In this document: piece by piece, positions 38,301-45,662 of the stretch | Layout: every line of letters starts with the position of its first letter | Position numbering within the stretch: position 1 is the stretch's first letter | NCBI GenBank assembly: GCA_017545245.1 | Contig: JAFWPB010000014.1 | Coordinates: 1-64,000 of the forward strand | DNA from: Clostridiales bacterium | Lineage (GTDB): Bacteria; Bacillota; Clostridia; Saccharofermentanales; Saccharofermentanaceae | DNA length: 64,000 bases | Reading direction: 5' to 3' | Program-made: the position numbers and the translations under genes | Notes under the pieces: generated by a model | The model's input: the letters and a program-made list of their open reading frames with translations, nothing else | Told to the model about the DNA's origin: nothing | Databases searched by the model: none

Positions 38301-39305
38301 TCCGTTCATGGAGAAGAAATATTCTCTTCCGGAATAGTCACCTTTCATGTACCAGATCGGGAAAAGGACCAGCTCACCAATACCCAGCGGGTAATCGGTC
38401 TTATCCTGGAAGTACGAGATATCATAGGAATCGGAGTGCGCATCCATGATCATCTGACGAGTCCACTTCTTCACACGGTCCATGAATTCCTGCATACATG
38501 CGATCGGATCTTTCTTTATTGCCAGTACCGGTGTGTCGCCCAGTATCTTTTCGCTTAGATTTACCAGTTTTGACTGGTCATACGGCTGCAAGCCGGAAAT
38601 GACGCTCTCAGGCAGAATGCCTGTCGCATCAAAGGGAATTCCCTGCCAGGAAAGTACACCACCGGTTACATGCTCAGATGGCTGGTTAGCGGCGTCTTTC
38701 GCATTTTTACCTTTTCGTCCCTGGAAACGGGAGAAAGAAGAACGCAGCGCAGAAAGCTGCTCCGCAATGGCTTCTGTACCATTGATACCCAGGAAGGTCT
38801 TGCTCTCATTGGCTCTATTTCGGATCGTGACTGTCAGCTTTGCGTGTGCCACGACTTCATAAGTAAAGATCCAGCAAGGAACATATGCTTTATGTAGAAG
38901 TGCCTTATTCTCTTCTGTTGCAAGTGTCCGGCCAACAGCAGAATTATTTCGCAGATAATCGAGGAACATTTCCTCAGCCTGCTGTTTGGTATGCGCAAAA
39001 GGGATCGCACGCTTCGGCATCGCACCGATAACTGGTCCCTGGTCTTTCAAAGCTGCTGCGGAGCAGAGTGGGCATCCTTGCTTCGCGTTCGCGGTTTTCA
39101 TGATAAACTCGCCGTTACAATCTTCACATTTATATTGATGATACAGATCCTCATTCCAGGCATCCCCGACGTAGTATCCGCCCTCCAACTCGCGGACCTC
39201 GTCTTTACCTGTAAGAGTAGTATGGCAAAAGCAACATGTGTATTTCTTCGACTCGTCGAAAATCAGGTCGGCGAGACAGTTGGGACAATGAAAAGCTATT
39301 TCCAT
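35370..39305 (-). CDS. Large zinc-ribbon protein with long disordered motif-rich tail
   Basis: About 1311 residues. The N-terminal 400 match the short paralogue: two zinc ribbons (CPNC...CCFC about 6-30; CEDC...CPLC about 58-81) and the conserved core. The other 900 residues are charged, proline-rich and probably disordered, with repeated short motifs: PIWNRDPDD, PIWERVPDT and PLWERSEDI; IPSLARGG twice; RPAAPLA twice; PSWAK twice; and an Arg-Pro/Ala run of TASRP units. It ends in DLPIFDPDGPSPFKKN, nearly the same as the neighbour. The ATG at 39305 is 10 bases after AGGAGG; a TTG nine bases earlier is too close. A strong promoter is at 39334-39362. Confidence 0.75.
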   Translation of the reverse strand: MEIAFHCPNCLADLIFDESKKYTCCFCHTTLTGKDEVRELEGGYYVGDAWNEDLYHQYKCEDCNGEFIMKTANAKQGCPLCSAAALKDQGPVIGAMPKRAIPFAHTKQQAEEMFLDYLRNNSAVGRTLATEENKALLHKAYVPCWIFTYEVVAHAKLTVTIRNRANESKTFLGINGTEAIAEQLSALRSSFSRFQGRKGKNAKDAANQPSEHVTGGVLSWQGIPFDATGILPESVISGLQPYDQSKLVNLSEKILGDTPVLAIKKDPIACMQEFMDRVKKWTRQMIMDAHSDSYDISYFQDKTDYPLGIGELVLFPIWYMKGDYSGREYFFSMNGQTGEVEANIPMSKVSSKNTGLTYQSFWDKSRCTALTDTHFEFNIHDPNIEILDYSFFEKPRDSKLTADGRKKSSSISHAITEPELETPEAEDVEKAEAEAAPEEKPAPSKTKKPAVPLDVQVVTDLKSLQLSKADEAKRDKERAARLRAAAREGAKAPMEAASEAPSWAKAVTPPPAASSTPNKRSVRTKKPAMEKPSVASSGNKPLWERSEDILEDSRFSNSKPASLAEWVSRNPKPEGESRMNQPIWNRDPDDMLSDDEHVPELGQDMINSLPLGSLGNYQRRGDRNRRDDDRDLGEPAREVQVKSYGLDDRHESGLVESVDDVLEQARREAEEYEASLRAAREEAIERYEEEYGQEEQFPAEDFGEDIPQQIEEMSAGAVEEAISEVIPEDVSEVVPEVIPEEIPEEISAPADELSKDEENDLPEFEEYTEGNEDMVANITFSFNKKKQAAEREHKTMSGTSIPRMPEQRPARERGMAIMNSEYDSGVLPGVARQRDTDVVEYSPETLEEKKNDVSENYFGSDANDRPLKYRPAAPLAQVRNDVYVEEVEHHPEEDENNRPLASRPAAPLARVTEVAPSAEYIAEHGIDDDVHQIPSLARGGGRWGEMPEATETPSWAKPQGGETRESRLGSPRDRVRRPSRDELMGRGRRDEEPEEQEETLNRSSAFRRPDQSDRTPTTRPAARPTASRPVPSRPTASRPGARPTASRPEGGRPMSERPGARSATAGAVEKPEKQVPIWERVPDTDRPLSPWGTPMGFNDDQRPAGSLTKPKGQIIDVEKPRTRPGLGGLGRYDEGQPKEVLPSHEERLSSSEAREIPMPKFGRSEESREVEVKMPPRGRRDIPVERPQPPRARREIEVEMPAPRARREVGVEIPQPEFDRRDDGDRFGRREPSGFAEQRPRTFAQRRQVVEEETEVENVRNFASDDDIPSLARGGINPIREGLRAEEENVKKAMRDLPIFDPDGPSPFKKN

Positions 39306-39333
39306 ATAAGACAACCCTCCTACTTCACTCTAT

Positions 39334-39362
39334 AATATAAAGTCGAATGGTAAGATTGTCAA
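39334..39362 (-). promoter_or_regulatory. Promoter of the zinc-ribbon operon
   Basis: Minus strand: consensus -35 TTGACA (39357-39362), 17-bp spacer, -10 TATATT (39334-39339). It is the closest match to consensus in the window. Confidence 0.8.
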
Positions 39363-39446
39363 TTATCACCTCATATGCTAAACTGTTTTTATTCGGTTTT
39401 GACAAATTCCGCAAACCGTAGAAACACATACGAAGCAGGTAAATAG

Positions 39447-40547
39447 ATGAGGAATATTGCATTTTCATCTGAATATGCAGAACAATATAACCGACAGTTC
39501 GAGATCCTTTTTCGTGATGAAAATCGTAGAAACAAAGAGGAAGGATGTTTCGCCAACGGCTATTCTCTCCTGGCAGAGAGCTTCGAAGGCGAACTGGATG
39601 GAGAACATCGTCTGGCTGCCCGTTATGCGCTTTTCGCACCTGATCACGAGCCGGTTTTCGATTACGCCTGCCTGGATAACGCCAATCCCCTGTGTGAGAT
39701 GATCACCCACAAAGACGGCAAGACCTATTTTCTCTTCCGTCGTGACCGTTTCGGTTTTTCCGTTCTCGATCTGGATTCTCTCCATGAGCACCGTTACTAT
39801 TCCGATGAAGCTTTCAACACTGGTAATGACTTCATCTGGTGCAGCGCGGAATACTATCCGGACAGAAATACGATCTTTGTCGCCGGCCATATGCTCGGCG
39901 CCCCTTTTGAAGTATACGAATTCGACTTCTCTGACCCGTTGACCTGCGTGGCCCACGTTCCGGATGACGCTTTGATCCTGACCCGTCCGACGACTGATTT
40001 CGCTGACGAGATGGAAGATTTCCGCGACGAGTATGTAAACTGGGGCGAAGAAGAGATTTACGGATCTGCACTTCTCAATTCTTTTGACGATATTGCCGAG
40101 TGGTTCGCTTTCGTCGATACACTCGGTTCCAGAAAGACCGCACCGTCTTACTATATGCCGTCCACGCCGTTCATCGCATTCCGTATGTCCGATGGTATCC
40201 CGGTCGGCATGATTGAGGTCAAGCACGAGCTGAATGACTACCTTTCCAAGCATGGCGGTCATATTTCCTATTCCGTACGTCCGTCGGAGCGTCGTCGTGG
40301 TTACGGAAAGAGAATGCTAGCCATGGTCCTTCCTTATGCGAAGATTCTCGGTCATTCCAAGGTCCTCGTCGTCTGCCACACGGACAACGAGCCTTCCCGC
40401 CGTACGATCCTGGCCGACGGTGGTGTCTACGAGCAGACGTATTTCAGTGAACTGGATAATATTTATAATGAGAATTATTGGATCAGAACGACACCGGATA
40501 ATTCCTCCGACCCACAGGGCATGAAGAAAGAAGGAAACGTATCCTGA
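39447..40547 (+). CDS. GNAT acetyltransferase with N-terminal beta-strand domain
   Basis: A 366-residue two-part protein. The first 190 residues look like a piece of a beta-propeller or sheet domain (DGKTYFLFRRDRFGFSVLDL, NTIFVAGHMLGAPFEVYEFD) with no recognised catalytic site. The C-terminal 170 residues are a GNAT domain with the acetyl-CoA loop RRRGYGKRML (about 286) and the NEPSRRTILADGG motif. The acceptor is unknown. No strong ribosome site is seen before the ATG; CAGGT lies about nine bases upstream. It is convergent with the AEC/glpK pair, ending at a shared terminator. Confidence 0.78.
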   Translation: MRNIAFSSEYAEQYNRQFEILFRDENRRNKEEGCFANGYSLLAESFEGELDGEHRLAARYALFAPDHEPVFDYACLDNANPLCEMITHKDGKTYFLFRRDRFGFSVLDLDSLHEHRYYSDEAFNTGNDFIWCSAEYYPDRNTIFVAGHMLGAPFEVYEFDFSDPLTCVAHVPDDALILTRPTTDFADEMEDFRDEYVNWGEEEIYGSALLNSFDDIAEWFAFVDTLGSRKTAPSYYMPSTPFIAFRMSDGIPVGMIEVKHELNDYLSKHGGHISYSVRPSERRRGYGKRMLAMVLPYAKILGHSKVLVVCHTDNEPSRRTILADGGVYEQTYFSELDNIYNENYWIRTTPDNSSDPQGMKKEGNVS

Positions 40548-40578
40548 GTTCTTTTGAATACGAATGATAACAAAAAAC

Positions 40579-40614
40579 AAGAGTACTGTCCGAAGACCGG
40601 ATGGTACTCTTTTT
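40579..40614. terminator. Bidirectional terminator
   Basis: A 13-bp stem (40580-40592 with 40598-40610, two G-U pairs) has a five-base loop, followed by TTTT on the plus strand and preceded by an A-rich run that gives a U-tail on the minus strand. Confidence 0.88.
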
Positions 40615-41542
40615 AGATGAAGAGCTGGGAACAGACGTACACCATGACCGGCAGGGTGACCATGCACAGGATCATGCTGAGCACGGTCGAACGGGCGGCA
40701 AATTCCGGTGCGCAGTTATACTTTTCGGACAGGATCACATTCATGGAGCCGCAAGGAAGCGCACACATCAGCACGGTAACGGAAGCGGTCGCAGGTGCCA
40801 TACTGATTCCACGGAACACGAAAAACATACCTAGGAGCATGGCTCCCGGCAATATGATGAGACGCATCAGCGAGATCAGATACGACTTCGGGTCGCCAAG
40901 TACTTTTGCAAAAGGAATGGCGGCGAGATTGGAGCCGATAATGATCATAGAAAGCGGCACTGTCATCGAGGCGATCAGGTCGATCGGTTCACTCACATAA
41001 GACGGAAAACTCAGTGGAGATGCGAAGATCAGGATCGCTGCCACCGAAGCTATGTTCACCGGATTCAGAAGAAGGTCCTTGAGTTTGCCGGTTTTTCCGC
41101 TGAGAAGATGGACGCCGTATGTATACATAAAGAGGTTATAGGCCAGATTAAAAACAACGGCCAGAAGAAGTCCGTGATTTCCGTAAAGAGCGGACATCAC
41201 CGGGAAACCGACGAATCCCGTGTTGGCAAAGACCGTCATCGTGACAAACACCCTCTTCTCTTTCTCTTCATACGGGAGTTTTCTGCTAAGAAGGCGCATC
41301 GCTACAAGCGAAACGATGTAATAAATCAAGGCCGCCACCAGGGTAACGATCATGCCATGCGCCACCTCAGGCGTTTTTTCGTAGTTGGATGAGGAAAGGA
41401 TCGAAAAAGGAAGGATCGCCAGAAGAAGCATGTCTGACAACCCTTTCTGCATACGCTCGTCGATAATGTGTCTCTTACGAAGCACAAAGCCAAGTGTTAC
41501 TGCTACAACGATCTTTATAAAGACTTTCAGAAGAACCGTCAC
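40613..41542 (-). CDS. AEC-family membrane transporter
   Basis: A 309-residue protein with about ten membrane segments in the AEC (auxin efflux carrier / malate permease-like) pattern. The NTGFVGFPVM motif of the first half and the LPCGSMNVILSEKY segment of the second half are characteristic. Bacterial members carry organic acids or similar anions. The GTG start overlaps the glpK stop (GTGA), so translation is coupled to glycerol kinase. The substrate might be a glycerol-derived acid; that is inference only. Confidence 0.88.
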   Translation of the reverse strand: MTVLLKVFIKIVVAVTLGFVLRKRHIIDERMQKGLSDMLLLAILPFSILSSSNYEKTPEVAHGMIVTLVAALIYYIVSLVAMRLLSRKLPYEEKEKRVFVTMTVFANTGFVGFPVMSALYGNHGLLLAVVFNLAYNLFMYTYGVHLLSGKTGKLKDLLLNPVNIASVAAILIFASPLSFPSYVSEPIDLIASMTVPLSMIIIGSNLAAIPFAKVLGDPKSYLISLMRLIILPGAMLLGMFFVFRGISMAPATASVTVLMCALPCGSMNVILSEKYNCAPEFAARSTVLSMILCMVTLPVMVYVCSQLFI

Positions 41543-43056
41543 TCTTCTTTTTCCTCCCAGGATGCTGCGCGGGAGACCGCTTTCTTCCAGTTGCCCAGAA
41601 GTTTGTCGCGAACGTCATCCCGCATATTTGCCGCAAAAAGAGTATCACAATGACGGAGCTTGCGCAATTCATCCAGATCATTCCAGTAACTGCAGAACAG
41701 TCCCGCAAGATATGCGACGCCCTGGGAAGTCGTCTCACGTTCTTTTGCCCGGTCAACATTACAATTCAGGATATCGGCCTGGAACTGCATCATGAAGCGG
41801 CTTACAGACGCGCCGCCATCGACCTTGAGCGTAGTGATCTTTATATCGCTTTCTTCCTGCATCAGCGTAACGAGATCGTAGACCTGATAGGCGATGCCCT
41901 CAAGTGCAGCTCTGGCAATATGTGCCTTGGTCGACCCGCGTGTCAGTCCGAGGAGCGCGCCTCTTGCGTACATATCCCAGTACGGTGCGCCCAGACCCGA
42001 GAACGCCGGCACGAGATATACACCCGCATTATCCGGCACAGTCTCCGCCAGTACATCACAGTCCGAAGCATGGTCGATAAGTTTCAGTTCGTCGCGGAGC
42101 CACTGGATCGTGGAACCGCCGTTAAAAACACTGCCTTCAAGTGCATATGTGGTCTTTCCGTCGATTGACCATGCCGCTGAAGTGACCAGTCCTTTTTTTG
42201 AGACGATCGGTTCATCCCCAACGTTCATGAGCGTGAAGCAACCTGTTCCGTACGTATTCTTAATGTCGCCTTTGTCGAAGCATGTCTGCCCGAAAAGCGC
42301 TGCCGGCTGATCGCCGAGAATACCATAGATGCCTACCCCGGCAAGCACCTCCAGTCCGGGAATATCTCCCGTGACATAGCCGAATTCCGAGGCCCCGGGA
42401 AGGACCTGCGGCAGCATGCAGACTGGAACATGGAAAAACCTGCAAAGCTCCTCGTCCCAGGACAATGTAACAATGTTAAACAGCATGGTACGTGAGGCAT
42501 TGGAGTAATCTGTGGCATGGGAGCGGCCACCTGTCAGCTTATAAAGGATCCAGCTGTCCACCGTGCCGAACAGGATCTCGCCCTGCCCTGCTCTGGCCTT
42601 TAGCCCCGGCACCTCTTCCAGGATCCACTGGATCTTCGTTGCAGAAAAATACGCATCGGGAACGAGGCCCGTCTTATCGCGGACGGTCTCAATGAAGTCC
42701 GGATCCGATGCTTTCAGTTTTTCAACCAGAGGCGCGGTTCTTCTGCACTGCCACACGATCGCGTTATAGACCGGACGGCCCGTGTTCTTTTCCCAGAGGA
42801 TCGTCGTTTCTCTCTGGTTGGTAATGCCGATGCCGGAGATCTGTCCCGGCTGGATGTTGGCCTTTGCAAGCGCCTGACGGATACAGTCGCACACCGTTCT
42901 CCAGAGGTCCTCCGGATCATGCTCGACCCAGCCCGGCTTTGGATAGTGCTGTTCAAACGCTTCCTGCGCGGACGCCACGCATGTGCCGTCGTTACGGAAT
43001 ATCATGGCACGGGAACTCGTCGTTCCCTGATCGATCGAAAGCATGTATTTCTCCAT
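41539..43056 (-). CDS. glpK: Glycerol kinase
   Basis: A 505-residue FGGY kinase that phosphorylates glycerol to glycerol 3-phosphate with ATP in the cytoplasm. The N-terminal SIDQGTTSSRAMIF phosphate loop, the GITNQRETT and NAIVWQCRR substrate motifs, and the C-terminal LKVDGGASVSRFMMQFQ ADP-binding motif are all present. The ATG at 43056 has GGGAGG six bases upstream; the ORF extends seven codons further without support. No glycerol facilitator is adjacent. The next gene, an AEC transporter, starts within its stop codon. The upstream malQ gene is insulated by a terminator. Confidence 0.97.
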   Translation of the reverse strand: MEKYMLSIDQGTTSSRAMIFRNDGTCVASAQEAFEQHYPKPGWVEHDPEDLWRTVCDCIRQALAKANIQPGQISGIGITNQRETTILWEKNTGRPVYNAIVWQCRRTAPLVEKLKASDPDFIETVRDKTGLVPDAYFSATKIQWILEEVPGLKARAGQGEILFGTVDSWILYKLTGGRSHATDYSNASRTMLFNIVTLSWDEELCRFFHVPVCMLPQVLPGASEFGYVTGDIPGLEVLAGVGIYGILGDQPAALFGQTCFDKGDIKNTYGTGCFTLMNVGDEPIVSKKGLVTSAAWSIDGKTTYALEGSVFNGGSTIQWLRDELKLIDHASDCDVLAETVPDNAGVYLVPAFSGLGAPYWDMYARGALLGLTRGSTKAHIARAALEGIAYQVYDLVTLMQEESDIKITTLKVDGGASVSRFMMQFQADILNCNVDRAKERETTSQGVAYLAGLFCSYWNDLDELRKLRHCDTLFAANMRDDVRDKLLGNWKKAVSRAASWEEKEE

Positions 43057-43106
43057 AGGTACCTCCCGTCTTACCACGCCAGGACCGGCGCGGTTGTTTC
43101 TTCTCT

Positions 43107-43140
43107 AGAAAAAGCACCTTCCGGTCATCTTTCCGGAAGG
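43107..43140 (-). terminator. malQ terminator
   Basis: CCTTCCGG (43117-43124) pairs with CCGGAAGG (43133-43140), followed on the minus strand by TGCTTTTTCT. It includes a one-base variant of the 9-mer (AAAAGCACC). Confidence 0.85.
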
Positions 43141-43149
43141 CGCGTTGTT

Positions 43150-44661
43150 TTAGAATCTCTTATAGACCCAGTTCAGCTTTGCAAGCCACTTGGTGTCCAT
43201 CTGTTCGATGGATTCCGTACCGAAGCGGATGTGCCACTGACCGGTCGCGGTTCCCGGTGCATTCATTCTCGTATCGGAACCAAAGCCCATTACATCCTGA
43301 AGTGGGGCTACTGCCAGCTTGGCTGCGGATGACCAAACACTCGTCAGCATTGCACGGCAAGCTGGTGCATGTACACCGCCATCGCCCCAGTTGTCGCCAT
43401 GGAAGCGGCAGTAGTCAAGTGCGAAACGGCGGTCTTCTTCGGAGGCTTCCCACAGCCATCCGAGAAGCGTATTGTTATCGTGCGTGCCGGTATAGGCAAT
43501 GCAGTTCTCCGGATAGTTATGCGGCATATGCTTGCTGTCGTCGTGCGGTACCATACCGAACTGCAAGACACGCATAGTCGGAAGACCGGTCTCTTTCAGG
43601 AAACTCTCGAGTGCCTCATCGGTCTCACCAAGATCCTCGGCGAAGATAGCCGGTTCACGACCGAATTCTTCGAAGATCCGGTTCCAGAGTTTCATTGCCG
43701 GGCCGTCTGTCCAGACGCCGTTTCTAGCATTCTCGGCATCGGCCGGGCAGGAATAATATCTCGAAAAACCACGGAAGTGGTCGATACGGATCACGTCATA
43801 CAGACGGAAGTTCTGATGCAGACGGGAAAGCCACCATGCGTAGCCGTTCTTCTCGTGCACCGGCCAATCGTAGACCGGATTTCCCCAGAGCTGGCCGTCT
43901 TCGCAGAAATAATCCGGCGGAACACCTGCCACACGCTTGAAACTGCCGTCTGCATTCATCTGGAAGAGCTTTCTGTTCGCCCAGACATCGCAGCTGTCAC
44001 CGGAAACATAGATCGGGATATCACCGATCACCTTAATTCCGATTTCGTTGATCTTCGCCTTCAGTTTCGTCCACTGATCGTAGAAGATGTACTGGATAAA
44101 CAGATAGAAATCACAGAGTTCACGGTGCTTATCCGCGAAGAAAGTCAGTGCTTTTGCATCGTGCTTCTTCAGATCCTTGTCGTCCCATTCCCACCAGGCT
44201 TTCTGGCCCTGGCTCTCCTTGATGGCCTGGAAGAGTTTCACTTCCGTGACCCAGGCATTCTCCTGTTCAAAGACTTTCATGGCAACACGTGTCTCATCGT
44301 CGATCTTGGCAAAAGCACTCTTGAGCATCTGCATGCGGTTCTCCCTTACCCATGCGTAATCGACGCTGTAGCAGGAACCCGGATATTTGCATGCCGCCAG
44401 TTCCGCGTCCGTCAACAGTTTTCTCTGGTGAAGATCCTCCGGGTCAATGATCAGCGGGCTTCCGGCAAAAGCGGAATCGCTCTGGTACGGGGAATCTCCC
44501 GATCCCGGATTGGTAAACGGAAGGACCTGCCAGTACCCCATTCCGGCTTCCTTCAGTTTTCTGGCAAAAGCGACGGCCTCTTTTCCGAAACCGCCGATAC
44601 CAAATTCTCCCGGTAAAGATGTAATGTGTAATAAAACACCTGCGCTTCTGTTCACTTTCAA
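43150..44661 (-). CDS. malQ: 4-alpha-glucanotransferase (amylomaltase), GH77
   Basis: A 503-residue family GH77 enzyme that moves maltosyl units between alpha-1,4-glucans, freeing glucose during maltodextrin and glycogen use. Catalytic segments are present: VIRIDHFRGFSRYY with the nucleophilic Asp, FAEDLGETD with the acid/base Glu, and YTGTHDNNT with the third carboxylate. It starts with a TTG that overlaps the stop of the upstream NYN-domain gene (TTGA), five bases after AGGAGG. A terminator follows. No other maltodextrin genes are near. Confidence 0.95.
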   Translation of the reverse strand: MKVNRSAGVLLHITSLPGEFGIGGFGKEAVAFARKLKEAGMGYWQVLPFTNPGSGDSPYQSDSAFAGSPLIIDPEDLHQRKLLTDAELAACKYPGSCYSVDYAWVRENRMQMLKSAFAKIDDETRVAMKVFEQENAWVTEVKLFQAIKESQGQKAWWEWDDKDLKKHDAKALTFFADKHRELCDFYLFIQYIFYDQWTKLKAKINEIGIKVIGDIPIYVSGDSCDVWANRKLFQMNADGSFKRVAGVPPDYFCEDGQLWGNPVYDWPVHEKNGYAWWLSRLHQNFRLYDVIRIDHFRGFSRYYSCPADAENARNGVWTDGPAMKLWNRIFEEFGREPAIFAEDLGETDEALESFLKETGLPTMRVLQFGMVPHDDSKHMPHNYPENCIAYTGTHDNNTLLGWLWEASEEDRRFALDYCRFHGDNWGDGGVHAPACRAMLTSVWSSAAKLAVAPLQDVMGFGSDTRMNAPGTATGQWHIRFGTESIEQMDTKWLAKLNWVYKRF

Positions 44662-45488
44662 TTATCCTCCTTATTGCGAACATAGATCAGTTTTACCTGC
44701 GGATTCTTCTCGTTGACCCGCAGTTCACACTCAACAAAATCCAAAGACTGCATAAGCTTGCTCATCTTCGTAAACCCATAGTTACGGGAGTCAAAAGACG
44801 GGCTCTTCTTGTTGATCAGGTTTCCGACATCACCAAGGAATGCCCAGCCGTCTTCATCAGCCAGATCCGAGATCGAACTTGCGATCAGGTCGCAGGTCGA
44901 GTCATCCATAAACTGGATCGTTCTCTCTCCAGTAGTATTCTCCTTCGTTTCTGAAGCAGCATCCTCGGATACCACTTCCTCCTCCAGTTCTTTTGGCGAA
45001 GAAGCAGCATTCTTCGATCCTGCATTCTTCTTGTTCTCCTGATCTTTTTTCGGAGACAGGATCTCGAGGAACAGGAAACGGTCACAGGCAGCAACAAAAG
45101 GCGTCGGCGTCTTCTGTTCGCCGATACCGTAGACGATCTTGCCGGATTCACGGAGTCTTGTCGCGAGCCTTGTAAAATCACTATCGCTGCTGACGAGGCA
45201 GAACCCGTCGACACTCTCTGTATAGAGAATATCCATGGCGTCGATGATCAAAGAAGAATCTGTGGAATTCTTGCCGCTGGTATAGCCGAACTGCTGTACC
45301 GGTGAGATGGCGTGATCCAGGAGCACCTGCTTCCAGGGTCCCAGCTGTGGTTTCGTCCAGTCGCCGTAGATACGCTTGATCGTAGGATTGCCGTAACGCG
45401 CGATTTCAAGCATCATAGGCTTGATATAGGTGGCAGAAATATTGTCCGCATCGATCAACACTGCCAATCGAACATCTTTTCCCGACAT
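44658..45488 (-). CDS. NYN-domain putative ribonuclease with C-terminal LOTUS/OST-HTH domain
   Basis: A 276-residue protein. The N-terminal 145 residues are a PIN-like NYN domain: LIDADNIS (11-18) and SSDSDFTRLATRLRE carry the conserved acidic residues expected to bind metal for RNA cleavage. A charged Lys/Glu-rich linker (about 150-195) leads to an OST-HTH/LOTUS domain (about 200-276, with NYGFTKMSKLMQSLDF), a known RNA-binding module. The pairing is typical of bacterial NYN-LOTUS proteins; substrates are unknown. The ATG at 45488 follows AAGGGG. An upstream in-frame open stretch is only the antisense of prfC. It is coupled to malQ by a 4-base overlap. Confidence 0.9.
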   Translation of the reverse strand: MSGKDVRLAVLIDADNISATYIKPMMLEIARYGNPTIKRIYGDWTKPQLGPWKQVLLDHAISPVQQFGYTSGKNSTDSSLIIDAMDILYTESVDGFCLVSSDSDFTRLATRLRESGKIVYGIGEQKTPTPFVAACDRFLFLEILSPKKDQENKKNAGSKNAASSPKELEEEVVSEDAASETKENTTGERTIQFMDDSTCDLIASSISDLADEDGWAFLGDVGNLINKKSPSFDSRNYGFTKMSKLMQSLDFVECELRVNEKNPQVKLIYVRNKEDN

Positions 45489-45662
45489 ATGCACCCCTTT
45501 TTCCTTGCCCTCTCCCAGCAAGGCTGATATAATATTGTGGCTTGTTTTCCAAGTCCGAAATACTACGTCCGGTTTTTCTCTCCGCGCGAAGCCCGGATTG
45601 GAAACGACCATTTCTATTATATCGTATTTTGCTATTGTAACCAAACCAGGAAGGTATGAAAT

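Noticed and set aside
39465-40262. Minus-strand ORF over the GNAT gene
   Set aside because: It is antisense to the GNAT reading frame and shows no domain or ribosome site.
43369-44616. 415-residue plus-strand ORF
   Set aside because: It is antisense to malQ, whose catalytic motifs are complete.
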